In this document: positions 38,965 through 49,454 of the stretch, piece after piece
Layout: each line of letters starts with the position of its first letter
Position numbering within the stretch: the first letter of the stretch is position 1
From: Candidatus Thorarchaeota archaeon
GTDB lineage: Archaea > Asgardarchaeota > Thorarchaeia > Thorarchaeales > Thorarchaeaceae
Length of the DNA: 64,000 nt
Assembly: GCA_008080745.1 (NCBI GenBank)
Contig: SHMX01000003.1
Span: forward strand, 220,971 to 284,970
Reading direction: 5' to 3'
Notes under the pieces: generated by a model
Told to the model about the DNA's origin: nothing
Seen by the model: the letters and a program-made list of their open reading frames with translations, nothing else
The model's database searches: none
Made by a program: the position numbers and the translations under genes

Positions 38965-41823
38965 TCAACTCAAGGGACCATACACAACTTCCGGACCATA
39001 AAGAACAGCTCTGAGATGGTTGCCAGTATAGGATTCTACAACCTCACTCAGTTCCTCAGGTGTCCCTGTAGCAATAACGGTTCCCCCACCAATTCCCCCT
39101 TCTGGACCCAAGTCAATCAAATGGTCTGCTACTTTAAGGACATCAAGATTATGCTCAATAATGATGATTGAATGGCCAGCATCTACAAATCGATTCAGCA
39201 CACGGAGCAGAGTATGGATATCAGATGCAGATAGACCAGTTGTTGGTTCATCAAGGATATACAAAGTTGGCTCTAAATTTCGTCGCCATAGCTCTGAAGC
39301 GAGTTTCATTCTTTGTGCCTCACCACCAGATAGTTGTGTTGCTGGTTGGCCCAATTGAAGATATCCTAAACCAACATCAACCAAAGTCTGGAGACGGTCT
39401 GCAATCTTCGGAATATCAGAGAAGAATTCTAGTGCTTCATCAATTGTCATATGTAAAACTTGAGAGATATTCATTCCCTTGTATTCAACCTCAAGCGTTT
39501 CACGATCAAATCGTTTACCCTTACATGCATCACAGGTCATGAAAACATCACTCATGAAGTGCATCTCTACTCTGATGACACCACTACCACGACATTTGCT
39601 ACATCGACCGGATCGTGTGTTAAAACTAAACCTACTTGGAGTATAGCCGCGTTTCTTTGCCTCGGGCATTTTCGCAAATAGTGAACGAATATGATCGAAG
39701 GTTTTGGTATAGGTTGCAGGGTTTGATCTGGGAGTCCGGCCGATACTAGATTGATCTACCAAAACAAGACGTTCAATGTGCTCCACACCTTCTATAGAAT
39801 CGTGAGTACCAGGAGTAGTACTTGCGTTGTTGATTTCTCTAGCAAGCGTTTTGTAGAGTGTTTCATAAACTAACGTACTCTTTCCGGAACCGGATACTCC
39901 AGAACAGCAAATCAACGTCCCGAGAGGAAATTCAACATCGATACCTTTCAGGTTATTTTGTCGAGCATTTCTAACCCGAAGTACTTTACCATTTCCTTTC
40001 CTTCTTTTTTCCGGTACAGGAATCTGTTTCTCACCAGCGAGATATTGAGCAGTTAGAGACTTGGGATGGGTGAGTACTTCTTTAGGACTACCAGAAGCAA
40101 CAATTTCACCACCATGACGCCCCGCTAATGGTCCTAAATCAATGATATGGTCTGCTGCTGAAATGGTATCTCGATCGTGTTCAATAACTACAACCGTATT
40201 ACCCAAGCTTCTTAGATTATAGAAGGTCTCAATCAGTCTATTGATATCACGAGGATGCAATCCAATACTCGGTTCATCTAGACAATATAGTACACCAGTA
40301 AGAGCGGATCCAATTTGAGTTGCAAGACGAATACGTTGACTCTCACCTCCAGATAATGTGCGGGATAGTCTATCCAGATTGAGATATTCTAGTCCAACAG
40401 CCATGAGAAATTTCAGTCTTGCTTTTATCTCTTTGAGAATGAGATTTGCAATCTTCATCTCCCGTTCTGATAATTCAATTGATTCAAAAAATTTTAGAGC
40501 TTCCTCAATGGTCAATGAAGTTACTTTGTCAATGGACATATTGCCAACTGTAACTGCGAGGCTTTCAGGACGCAATTTTCTTCCATCACAATCTGAACAA
40601 GTAGTCTGTCTAGTGAAATTATCAGCAATATTTTGAGCCCGTCGCCTATACCATGATTTATCGCTTGAATTCCCCTCTGCAAATACCCTTTTGAGCCAAG
40701 GAATGATACCAAGCCAGGCACGGGTCACCTCCCAGGAGGTTCCATCTTCTTTCTCACGTCCATATGTGATGTCTATAGGTGGGTCGCCCCAAAGCAACAT
40801 TCTACGGTGTTTTTCCGAGAGTGCAGAAAGAGGAGCCTCTTTTGAAAAACCAACGATATCGGCTAAAGAGTCGATTCGTCTCATCAAATATCTTCTATTC
40901 TCAAAAGCTCTCTTTGCGATTTCATGTACAGTCATGCTCTCCTTGGGGATAACCAAATCAGGGTCAACATCCATCGTAATTCCTAACCCATTACATTGAG
41001 GACAAGCACCATCAGGACGATTATAGGAAAACATCTTTGGGTTAAGTTTTTCATACTGCACTCCACAATAGGGACACATCAAACGTTCAGCAAAGGTCAG
41101 ATCTTCCTTTCCTTCTCGGGATACAATAGCGGACCCATCACCTGTTTCAAGAGCGGTCTCTATAGACCCAGTTAATCTCTCTCGATATTTATGACTAAGT
41201 TCCAACCTGTCAACAACCACATCGATATCGTGCTTCTTACGACCATCAATTTCCACCGAGTCGATATCTATTACTTCACCATCAATACGTACCCTTACAA
41301 ATCCATTCTCTAGTAGACTCTGGAGAACATCTTCGTGAGTCCCAGGTTCATCCCGAACCACGGGTGCCAAAATTAGTATCCGTTCACCACCGTTGTCTTC
41401 TAGCAATACCTTTGCCGCTGATTCAGGTGTAAGCTGTTCCATGGCACGCCCACATTCAACACAGTGAGGAATTCCAATATTCGCGTAGAGAAGACGTAGA
41501 TAATCCTGAATCTCTGTACTTGTCGATACTGTGCTTCTAGGGTTCTTAGACCTACCTTTCTGTTCGATAGATATTGCTGGTGGAAGTCCTGTGATGCTCT
41601 GAACCTTCGGTTTGTCCAGACGACCAAGAAATCTCCTAGCGTAGGATGAGAGGGACTCAACATACCTTCTCTGCCCTTCAGCAAATATGGTGTCAAAGAC
41701 AAGAGTACTTTTCCCCGAGCCTGATGGTCCAGTAACAACAACCAGACGATCCCGAGGAATATCAACATCAATGGCCTTCAGATTATGTTCTTCCGCCTTT
41801 CGTACAGATATGAAACCGGTCAT
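38965..41823 (-). CDS. uvrA: Excinuclease ABC subunit A, paralog 2
   Basis: GPSGSGKSTLVFDTIFAEGQRRYVESLSSYARRFLGRLDKP; two LSGGE(S/A)QR; all CxxC Zn modules. Confidence 0.95.
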   Translation of the reverse strand: MTGFISVRKAEEHNLKAIDVDIPRDRLVVVTGPSGSGKSTLVFDTIFAEGQRRYVESLSSYARRFLGRLDKPKVQSITGLPPAISIEQKGRSKNPRSTVSTSTEIQDYLRLLYANIGIPHCVECGRAMEQLTPESAAKVLLEDNGGERILILAPVVRDEPGTHEDVLQSLLENGFVRVRIDGEVIDIDSVEIDGRKKHDIDVVVDRLELSHKYRERLTGSIETALETGDGSAIVSREGKEDLTFAERLMCPYCGVQYEKLNPKMFSYNRPDGACPQCNGLGITMDVDPDLVIPKESMTVHEIAKRAFENRRYLMRRIDSLADIVGFSKEAPLSALSEKHRRMLLWGDPPIDITYGREKEDGTSWEVTRAWLGIIPWLKRVFAEGNSSDKSWYRRRAQNIADNFTRQTTCSDCDGRKLRPESLAVTVGNMSIDKVTSLTIEEALKFFESIELSEREMKIANLILKEIKARLKFLMAVGLEYLNLDRLSRTLSGGESQRIRLATQIGSALTGVLYCLDEPSIGLHPRDINRLIETFYNLRSLGNTVVVIEHDRDTISAADHIIDLGPLAGRHGGEIVASGSPKEVLTHPKSLTAQYLAGEKQIPVPEKRRKGNGKVLRVRNARQNNLKGIDVEFPLGTLICCSGVSGSGKSTLVYETLYKTLAREINNASTTPGTHDSIEGVEHIERLVLVDQSSIGRTPRSNPATYTKTFDHIRSLFAKMPEAKKRGYTPSRFSFNTRSGRCSKCRGSGVIRVEMHFMSDVFMTCDACKGKRFDRETLEVEYKGMNISQVLHMTIDEALEFFSDIPKIADRLQTLVDVGLGYLQLGQPATQLSGGEAQRMKLASELWRRNLEPTLYILDEPTTGLSASDIHTLLRVLNRFVDAGHSIIIIEHNLDVLKVADHLIDLGPEGGIGGGTVIATGTPEELSEVVESYTGNHLRAVLYGPEVVYGPLS

Positions 41824-44696
41824 TATTCAACAGCCTCCATTTCTAGAACCTCACGGAGGTAGATACCAGTATAGGACTCACGGGTTTCTGCGACAGTTTC
41901 AGGAGTACCTTCTGCAACAAGATATCCACCTTCATCGCCGCCTTCGGGTCCAAGATCTATTACCCAATCAGCTGTCTTGATTACGTCCATCTGATGTTCA
42001 ATCACAAGTACTGTATTCCCCAGATCAACCAGTTTATGAAGCACTTCGAGAAGTTTCTTGATATCAGCAAAATGTAAGCCTGTTGTAGGCTCATCTAACA
42101 TAATCAAAGTTTGTCCCGTTGCGGGTCTTGAGAGAAACTTGCTCAATTTGATTCGTTGTGCTTCTCCACCCGATAGGGTTGTAGCGGGTTGTCCAATTTT
42201 TACATAGCCCATTCCTACATCACATAATGTTTGTAATCTCTTTTGGATGCGGGGGACATTCTCAAAGAATTTTAGTGCTTGATCAATTCGCATATCCAAG
42301 ACGTCAGCGATATTCTTTCCCTTGTATCGTACTTGAAGGGTCTCGCGATTATATCGTCTACCTTTACAATCGCTACATGTGACCTGAACAGGGGGTAGGA
42401 ATTGCATCTCAATCTCCTCAACGCCTGCACCTTTGCACTTTTCACATCGGCCACCTTTAACATTGAAGCTAAATCGACCCTTTTTGTAACCTCGAATCTT
42501 TGATTCAGGAAGACTAGCAAAGAGCTCACGAACAGGAGTCCATAACCCAACATATGTAGCAGGATTAGAGCGTGGTGTCCTTCCAATTGGACTCTGATCA
42601 ATAACAATTACCTTGTCAAGTTGGTCAACACCCTCCAGGCCATCATGATCACCGGGTTTTGCTTCAGCGCGATGAAATTCTCTTGCTAAAGCTCGCTGAA
42701 GAGTTTCAACTATCAAGCTTGACTTTCCGCTTCCGGAAACCCCAGTAACTGAAATGAATAAGCCTAAGGGAATATTTACATCTATATTTTTCAGGTTGTT
42801 ATGACGGGCACCCTTGATTTTCAGGATTCGACCATTTGGTTGTCTTCTCTCAGAAGGAATGGGAATTTGTAAAACACCTCGAAGGAACTGAGAGGTGATA
42901 GACTCCTTGCTCTCTAGAATCTCTTCAAGAGTTCCAGCAACAACTAGTTCTCCACCTTCAGACCCTGCCCCGGGACCTAGGTCAACAATATAATCAGCGC
43001 TCATCATGGTTTCTTCGTCATGTTCTACCACTAATACTGTATTACCCAAATCGCGCAGACGCATAAGAGAACGTAGAAGTCGTTTGTTATCCCTGGCATG
43101 AAGACCAATAGATGGTTCATCACAGACATAGGTGACACCTACAAGATTGGAGCCAATCTGACTTGCCAGTCTAATTCTCTGTGCCTCTCCTCCAGAGAGA
43201 CTTGGAGCTCCTCGGTTCAGAGTGAGGTATTCCAATCCGACCTCCTCCAGAAAACCAATCCGACCTCTAATCTCACTAAGGATTGGTTCAGCCACAGGTT
43301 GATACATCTCATCAACTTCTACATCATCAAAGAATTCGCTCAATTGTTTGATTGACATCTTGTCGAGCTGGTTAATTGATAATCCATTGAATCTGACAGA
43401 CTGTGCCTCGGGTCTCAGACGAGCACCATTACATACTGGACAGGGCTGTTCAGACATGAGGGATTCGAACTCTCTTCTTCTACCCGCAGATTTTGTTTTT
43501 TCATAGAGTCGTTTTGCAGTATTCACTATTCCTTCATACTGTCGAGTATAGGTTCCAGAATACGATACTTTCCAATCCTCATTACCACCCTCCCAAGAGA
43601 ATACAAAATCACCCTCAGCGCCATAGAGGATGAGATCTTTATGTTCTTGAGGTAGTTCACTCCACATCAGACCGAAGTTAATTCCAAATCTCTCCGATAG
43701 ACGAGATTCCCAATTATCAGCCCATTTTCCCATTCCGCGAAATGCATTGAGTTCTCGTAACACGACAGAGTGGTCGGGTACAAATAAATCCGGATCAAAA
43801 TCACGTATCACACCAATACCCGTGCATCTCTCACAGGCACCTTGTGGAGTATTCCAAGAGAACATACGAGGTTCCATTTCAGGGAGGCTGATTCCACAAT
43901 CAGGACAAGCCAAGAATTCGGAAAGAGTGATTTCATCATCGTCAGTAACAATTGTCACAACACCATCCGCCATATTCAAGGAAGTTTCTACAGCCTCGGC
44001 AATCCGACTACGTTGTGATGTATCATTTTGTACTCTATCAATGATTACTTCAATAGTATGCTCAAAATATCGGTCCAGAGATAACCCGTCATGAATGTCA
44101 ATTATCTCACCATCGACTCTCGCACGAATGAATCCCTTCTGAATTAGCTCCCTGAACTCCTTTCGGTATTCACCTTTACGTCCACGAACAATGGGTGCGA
44201 GAATCATGATTTTTGTGTCTTCGGGGAGATTTAGTACACGATCAACAATCTGTTGTGCAGTCTGGGGTTCTATTCTTCTATCACATTTGGGACAATGTGG
44301 AACACCTACTCGAGCATACAAAAGTCTAAGAAAGTCATAGATTTCTGTAATAGTGCCAACTGTGGAACGTGGATTCCTGCTAACACTTTTCTGATCGATG
44401 GAGATGGAGGGTGAGAGACCTGACATATAGTCAACTTTCGGTTTTTCCAGCATACCAAGAAATTGGCGAGCATATGCACTTAGAGACTCCACAAATCGAC
44501 GTTGTCCCTCGGCAAAGATTGTATCAAACACAAGGCTACTTTTACCTGAACCCGATACACCAGTCACAACTGTGAGTGTATCTTTAGGAATCTCAACATC
44601 AATATGTTGGAGATTGTGTTCCGCTGCCCCCAATACTACTATTGATCGGGGGCCATATGTTGGCTCTTGTTTTTTGCTTGTAGTCTGTGTCTTCAC
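41823..44696 (-). CDS. uvrA: Excinuclease ABC subunit A, paralog 1
   Basis: GVSGSGKSSLVFDTIFAEGQRRFVESLSAYARQFLGMLEKPKVDYMSGLSP; two LSGGEAQR; CxxC Zn modules. Confidence 0.96.
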   Translation of the reverse strand: MKTQTTSKKQEPTYGPRSIVVLGAAEHNLQHIDVEIPKDTLTVVTGVSGSGKSSLVFDTIFAEGQRRFVESLSAYARQFLGMLEKPKVDYMSGLSPSISIDQKSVSRNPRSTVGTITEIYDFLRLLYARVGVPHCPKCDRRIEPQTAQQIVDRVLNLPEDTKIMILAPIVRGRKGEYRKEFRELIQKGFIRARVDGEIIDIHDGLSLDRYFEHTIEVIIDRVQNDTSQRSRIAEAVETSLNMADGVVTIVTDDDEITLSEFLACPDCGISLPEMEPRMFSWNTPQGACERCTGIGVIRDFDPDLFVPDHSVVLRELNAFRGMGKWADNWESRLSERFGINFGLMWSELPQEHKDLILYGAEGDFVFSWEGGNEDWKVSYSGTYTRQYEGIVNTAKRLYEKTKSAGRRREFESLMSEQPCPVCNGARLRPEAQSVRFNGLSINQLDKMSIKQLSEFFDDVEVDEMYQPVAEPILSEIRGRIGFLEEVGLEYLTLNRGAPSLSGGEAQRIRLASQIGSNLVGVTYVCDEPSIGLHARDNKRLLRSLMRLRDLGNTVLVVEHDEETMMSADYIVDLGPGAGSEGGELVVAGTLEEILESKESITSQFLRGVLQIPIPSERRQPNGRILKIKGARHNNLKNIDVNIPLGLFISVTGVSGSGKSSLIVETLQRALAREFHRAEAKPGDHDGLEGVDQLDKVIVIDQSPIGRTPRSNPATYVGLWTPVRELFASLPESKIRGYKKGRFSFNVKGGRCEKCKGAGVEEIEMQFLPPVQVTCSDCKGRRYNRETLQVRYKGKNIADVLDMRIDQALKFFENVPRIQKRLQTLCDVGMGYVKIGQPATTLSGGEAQRIKLSKFLSRPATGQTLIMLDEPTTGLHFADIKKLLEVLHKLVDLGNTVLVIEHQMDVIKTADWVIDLGPEGGDEGGYLVAEGTPETVAETRESYTGIYLREVLEMEAVE

Positions 44697-44698
44697 GG

Positions 44699-46678
44699 TT
44701 ACTTACCCTCGACCTTTTTTCTCAGCTCAATAATCTGATCTCTAAGACTAGCAGCCTTCTCAAACTCTAGATTTCGGGCTGCTTCTTTCATCTGCTCCTC
44801 TAAATCAATAATATAATCCTGAATTTCCTCCAGCTCAACCTCATCAAATTCACTTAGCTTAGATTGAAGGTCCTTATCACGAGAGGACATGCCCTGTGCA
44901 ATGTCTGTAATATCCTTCTGAATTGATTCAGGTGTGATTCCATGTTCGTCGTTGTATCGAAGTTGGTAGACACGCCGCCGATTTGTTTCATCGATAGCAG
45001 CCCGCATGGCGTTTGATACATGATCTGCATATAGAATGACGCTTCCATGCACATTTCGTGCCGCTCTTCCCATGGTCTGAATGAGTGCCCACTCACTCCT
45101 CAAGAAGCCCTCTTTATCGGCATCAAGAATAGCTACTAATGAAACCTCAGGTAGATCAAGTCCCTCTCGAAGTAAGTTTATGCCAACGAGTACATCGAAC
45201 GTTCCAAGTCGTAACTCTCGGATAATCTCTATACGCTCCACAGTTCCAATGTCTGAGTGCAGATATCTTGCTCGAACTCCATTCTCTACAAGATATTCAG
45301 TAAGCATCTCGGCGGTCTTCTTCGTTAGTGTAGTTACTAGAACGCGTTCGTTTCGTTTGACAACAACATCAATCTCAGACATAAGGTCATCAATCTGATT
45401 CTCTATAGGACGTAAAGTAATTTCAGGATCAATAAGACCTGTAGGACGTACGAGCTGTTCTACAATCTGTTTGCTGTGTTTCTTTTCGTAAGGTCCCGGA
45501 GTTGCTGTAGTGAAGATAACATGTTTCATATACTTCTCGAATTCATCAAAGCTCAAGGGTCGGTTATCATAAGCTGATGGCAAACGAAAACCATAGTCAA
45601 CTAGACTGGTCTTTCGAGCTCTATCTCCATGATGCATTCCTTTTACTTGTGGTAGGGTCATATGACTCTCATCAATAATCATCAAGAAGTCATCAGGGAA
45701 ATAATCTAGCAATGTATATGGTTTCTCACCCTTCTGCCGTCCATCAATGTATCTGGAATAGTTCTCAATCCCCGAACAGAATCCTGTTTCACGAAGCATC
45801 TCAAGGTCATACAATGTTCTTCTCTTGATTCTATCAGCCTCTATGAGCTTCCCCTGTTTTCTGAACTCCTCCACCCGTTCATACATTTCCTGCTCAATCA
45901 AGTCGATTGCATCTTCAACCTTTTCTTGTTGAGTCACATGATGACGGGCGGGGTAGATGCGAACCCAAGTGTCCTGCCCCTGGTTAGACATTGTGACAGG
46001 ATGATGATATGATAACCGTTCCACCTTATTCCCATCTAATTGAATTCTATATGCACTTTGTGAATAGCCAGGTATAATATCTATAACATCACCACGGACC
46101 CGAAACACTCCGGGCTTAATCTCCATATCATTGCGTTCATATTGCATAGCAACTAAATTTTCGAGGATCTCCCGGCGATCAATCTTATCGCCGACATTCA
46201 GAAAAAGAGAGAGTTTTCCATAATCTTCAGGATTGCCGAGGCCATAGATACAAGAAACGGATGCGACGACTAATACATCATCACGACTCAGTAACGACAT
46301 TGTGGCTGAGTTGCGTAGCCGTTCTATCTCACGGTTTATGTCGGTTTCTTTCTCAATATACATGTCCTTACTTGGTACATAAGCTTCTGGTTGGTAGTAG
46401 TCATAATAACTGGTGAAGTATTCAATGGCGGCATCAGGGAAATATCGTTTGTATTCAGAAGCAAGTTGGGCAGCAAGTGTCTTATTATGTGAAACGACCA
46501 GAGTAGGGCGATTATATGCCTCAACCACGTTAGCTACGGTAAAGGTCTTTCCTGAACCAGTGACCCCTAAAAGGGTCTGTTTGTCAAGACCAGATTCTAA
46601 TCCTTCAATCAAATTTTCGATAGCTTTCGGTTGATCACCTGTGGGCTTAAATGGGGCATCTAGTTTGAAATCTGACAT
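44699..46678 (-). CDS. uvrB: Excinuclease ABC subunit B
   Basis: FKPTGDQPKAI, GVTGSGKTFTVANV, YYDYYQPEAYVPSKDMYIEKE, C-terminal UVR motif. Confidence 0.97.
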   Translation of the reverse strand: MSDFKLDAPFKPTGDQPKAIENLIEGLESGLDKQTLLGVTGSGKTFTVANVVEAYNRPTLVVSHNKTLAAQLASEYKRYFPDAAIEYFTSYYDYYQPEAYVPSKDMYIEKETDINREIERLRNSATMSLLSRDDVLVVASVSCIYGLGNPEDYGKLSLFLNVGDKIDRREILENLVAMQYERNDMEIKPGVFRVRGDVIDIIPGYSQSAYRIQLDGNKVERLSYHHPVTMSNQGQDTWVRIYPARHHVTQQEKVEDAIDLIEQEMYERVEEFRKQGKLIEADRIKRRTLYDLEMLRETGFCSGIENYSRYIDGRQKGEKPYTLLDYFPDDFLMIIDESHMTLPQVKGMHHGDRARKTSLVDYGFRLPSAYDNRPLSFDEFEKYMKHVIFTTATPGPYEKKHSKQIVEQLVRPTGLIDPEITLRPIENQIDDLMSEIDVVVKRNERVLVTTLTKKTAEMLTEYLVENGVRARYLHSDIGTVERIEIIRELRLGTFDVLVGINLLREGLDLPEVSLVAILDADKEGFLRSEWALIQTMGRAARNVHGSVILYADHVSNAMRAAIDETNRRRVYQLRYNDEHGITPESIQKDITDIAQGMSSRDKDLQSKLSEFDEVELEEIQDYIIDLEEQMKEAARNLEFEKAASLRDQIIELRKKVEGK

Positions 46679-46825
46679 CTACTCTAACCTCGGTCTCTGC
46701 AGCTCTCGTCTGTAGCTAAGTAATCTTTGTGGTACCGTCACGATACCAAACCTTCCGAGGTCTCTGTTACATGGACATTCTTCAACCAATCAGTGCATTA
46801 GAATGTACAGAAACGACCTGGGGAG

Positions 46826-46915
46826 ATGACCGAGACTAACTACCTTGATAAGAAAGTTAGGCTCGTAGATTCCGAGCTTGGGTTACGGGCTGTTGTTCAA
46901 TCAACAGGTGAGTAG
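46826..46915 (+). CDS. Candidate small ORF (29 aa)
   Basis: GGGGAG immediately before ATG; MTETNYLDKKVRLVDSELGLRAVVQSTGE; lies between two minus-strand genes. Confidence 0.25.
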   Translation: MTETNYLDKKVRLVDSELGLRAVVQSTGE

Positions 46916-47632
46916 CTAGTTCTCTTTTTCTAGTGGAGTTTTATTTTCTTCAGATTCTTTCATGAAGAAAGTAAGCAATAAGACATACCCAACCATGGGC
47001 AGAATAAAGTTGAGTGTGACACTTAGAAAGTATATGATTCCCATACTAAGAGCTAAGATTATCCAAGCAAAGGGAAACAAAACGAGATACCTTCCTAAAA
47101 ATTTGGTAAGCTTTGGATCTGTGGTCTTCCGATAGATTTCGAGAAAAGCCCGCCCAAGAATAATAAATCCACTAAAGAATAGTATCATACTAGAAAGTGC
47201 AAGAAACATGGATTCGGGATCTGTAGGGGTACGTACTGCAAAAGAAAAAAGAGAATATAGGAATATTAAGAGCCCACTAGCCACAAAAAGGTCTTGATTA
47301 TGCTCATTTCTCAAATGAATTAATGCTGCGAACAAGAGAGATGATCCAACAATAAACGCAATTTTGAACAGAATGGTATGAATTAGAACCCCTGTGAAAA
47401 AGAATACAAAATAAGAAGCGGAATCAATCGTGATTAAAACCATTACACCAAGTGTACCCCAAAGCATCGATTCGTTCCTTGAAGTTGAACCCTTATCACA
47501 ATCAGGACATATCACTATCCCATTGACTGTTAGTTGACATTCCTCACAGATCGGACGAGTACACCGATTACAGGCAAAAGGTGTTTCTCTATCGGGGTGA
47601 TAGTAGCAGGATACCATTATGATTTGCTCCAA
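46916..47632 (-). CDS. B-box-like zinc-finger membrane protein
   Basis: CYYHPDRETPFACNRCTRPICEECQLTVNGIVICPDC followed by about five TM helices. Confidence 0.7.
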   Translation of the reverse strand: MEQIIMVSCYYHPDRETPFACNRCTRPICEECQLTVNGIVICPDCDKGSTSRNESMLWGTLGVMVLITIDSASYFVFFFTGVLIHTILFKIAFIVGSSLLFAALIHLRNEHNQDLFVASGLLIFLYSLFSFAVRTPTDPESMFLALSSMILFFSGFIILGRAFLEIYRKTTDPKLTKFLGRYLVLFPFAWIILALSMGIIYFLSVTLNFILPMVGYVLLLTFFMKESEENKTPLEKEN

Positions 47633-47762
47633 TTATCCTAAATGTTCTCATAACATAGATGGAGTTAAGGGTTTTCTAAATTCGCCATCTCCTTTTCAAG
47701 AATACTTCTTTGTTACAACAATACACTAATACGTTCTAACACGAATATAGTTAACGATAGTT

Positions 47763-48191
47763 ATGCCACATTTCGGTCTAATCCCTCATGGTCTATCTCC
47801 AAAAGAAGAGCTTATGTTTAGAGCTAAGCTTCATGTTCGAGGAGGAAGGATAAGATATGAACGAGGGGAGATTCCGGATGCTATTGCTGCATTCTATGAC
47901 TCATTTATTTCTGCAATGCGGAGTAAAGCGATGGATCACTCTGACAAGATAGATGATAGTGATGATGAAAAGGAACTCTTCAATTTTCTTAGAGAAAAGG
48001 GAATAATCAACTCATTCACAGAAGACGACTTTGAATCATTCCAAGATTTACTTGATAGGGCATTTAGGAACGTTGTTGTATCCCAAGAGCTTGGAAATTT
48101 TCTTGATACCTTTAATCGGGTGATGTCTGAATTAGGGGTTATCCCCATCAAAGATGGAGAACTCCCTGAGGAACAATCGGTCACGCTATAG
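47763..48191 (+). CDS. Hypothetical helical protein
   Basis: 142-aa ORF, no recognised motif. Confidence 0.55.
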   Translation: MPHFGLIPHGLSPKEELMFRAKLHVRGGRIRYERGEIPDAIAAFYDSFISAMRSKAMDHSDKIDDSDDEKELFNFLREKGIINSFTEDDFESFQDLLDRAFRNVVVSQELGNFLDTFNRVMSELGVIPIKDGELPEEQSVTL

Positions 48192-49431
48192 CATCTTTTC
48201 CAAGAGTAAATTTGAAAAATGACCTGAATCTATGTTCGTAATCACCCAATACAATGATATGATGATTAGCAATTGATTGCTTCAGAAAGTATTCTATTGG
48301 TTGATGCATTTTGATTCGAATTTGTGTCCTGCATCCATCCTCGTTTTCCTGATTGTCTATAATAGTTCCTTTGGAAACCCAATAATCAGTTAGATCAAAC
48401 CCACCGACTTTTACAATGGTAACTTCTTGAGGTTTGAATCTACCTCTTATTGCCACACTTGAATCGGTCTCGAAATGTGTTACCAAATCGTGCGACTCCA
48501 CCATACTTCTAGGGAGTGTACAATGAGCAAAAGTTGTAGTATTTTCTTCTTCATCAACTGCAATAACATTAGCCATAAATGATGGGTTTCCAGTGAGTAG
48601 TTTCACGATGAACATAGTAAAGGTTGAAGGAATATCTCCCTCGCAACCCGCCACTAAATCTTCTCGTTCATTAAGTACAGATAGAGCGTTACAAGCTGTA
48701 ACTCCAGTTCCTTCGAATAGTGAAAAACATTGGATTGTCAATGCATCAATCTTTTCTAGTGAGAGAATATTTTCAAGTCCGTTCAATACTCTGATTGATT
48801 GATTTACAGACTGCCTAGATACTTCAACTTGTTCAGCATTATTCAAAAAAATGTCAAGAGAATCTTTACTTGATTCATCATAGAGAGATTGAGAGATAAC
48901 CTCTAAATCAAAGGGGATAATCTTCATGCCCCAATTCTTTTCAACAGTTCTGTGTTCTACTTCTGACGCAATCAGCCATGAGGACGGTTCTCCAACGACT
49001 AACATCTTTGATTCTTTTATTCTAGAAACTATCTCTGTAAAGTCAACCCAAACTTCCAGTTGTTCTACTAGTTCCTCCAAAGTACCATGAACAATCTCAC
49101 CTTCTAATTCCTCCTTCTGAAGGTAAGCTCTAATCTCCATTGATGCGGGCAGGGAATTATTGCTAGGATGACTGAATAGAATAATTGATTCAGGAGGAGA
49201 TATTTCTTCTAGGAAATCTTTTACATTTTGTTCAGTACCTCCCGTTCCAATGAATAGGTATAGTCGTTTCCCATAACTTCGATCAGAAGAAAAACGAGAT
49301 GTGTATTCTTTAGCAGAATAGAGTTGAACACCATCTATAGCAATCTTTTCAGATATATTGGATACAACCTCATCGGGAGCGATAATTGAGAAGAAAGTAA
49401 TTATTGGAAGAGGCATGCAAATATGTGCCAT
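48181..49431 (-). CDS. L-fucose/L-arabinose isomerase-like protein
   Basis: LTIQCFSLFEGTGVTACNALSVLNEREDLVAGCEGDIPSTFTMFIVKLLTGNPSFMANV...TTTFAHCTLP. Confidence 0.75.
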   Translation of the reverse strand: MAHICMPLPIITFFSIIAPDEVVSNISEKIAIDGVQLYSAKEYTSRFSSDRSYGKRLYLFIGTGGTEQNVKDFLEEISPPESIILFSHPSNNSLPASMEIRAYLQKEELEGEIVHGTLEELVEQLEVWVDFTEIVSRIKESKMLVVGEPSSWLIASEVEHRTVEKNWGMKIIPFDLEVISQSLYDESSKDSLDIFLNNAEQVEVSRQSVNQSIRVLNGLENILSLEKIDALTIQCFSLFEGTGVTACNALSVLNEREDLVAGCEGDIPSTFTMFIVKLLTGNPSFMANVIAVDEEENTTTFAHCTLPRSMVESHDLVTHFETDSSVAIRGRFKPQEVTIVKVGGFDLTDYWVSKGTIIDNQENEDGCRTQIRIKMHQPIEYFLKQSIANHHIIVLGDYEHRFRSFFKFTLGKDAIA

Positions 49432-49454
49432 TCAAATCCTAAGAGGATTTCGTT

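Noticed and set aside
46889-46910. T-arm-like TTCAATC
   Set aside because: Stem pairs as a 6-bp hairpin out of tRNA register; no D-arm or acceptor stem
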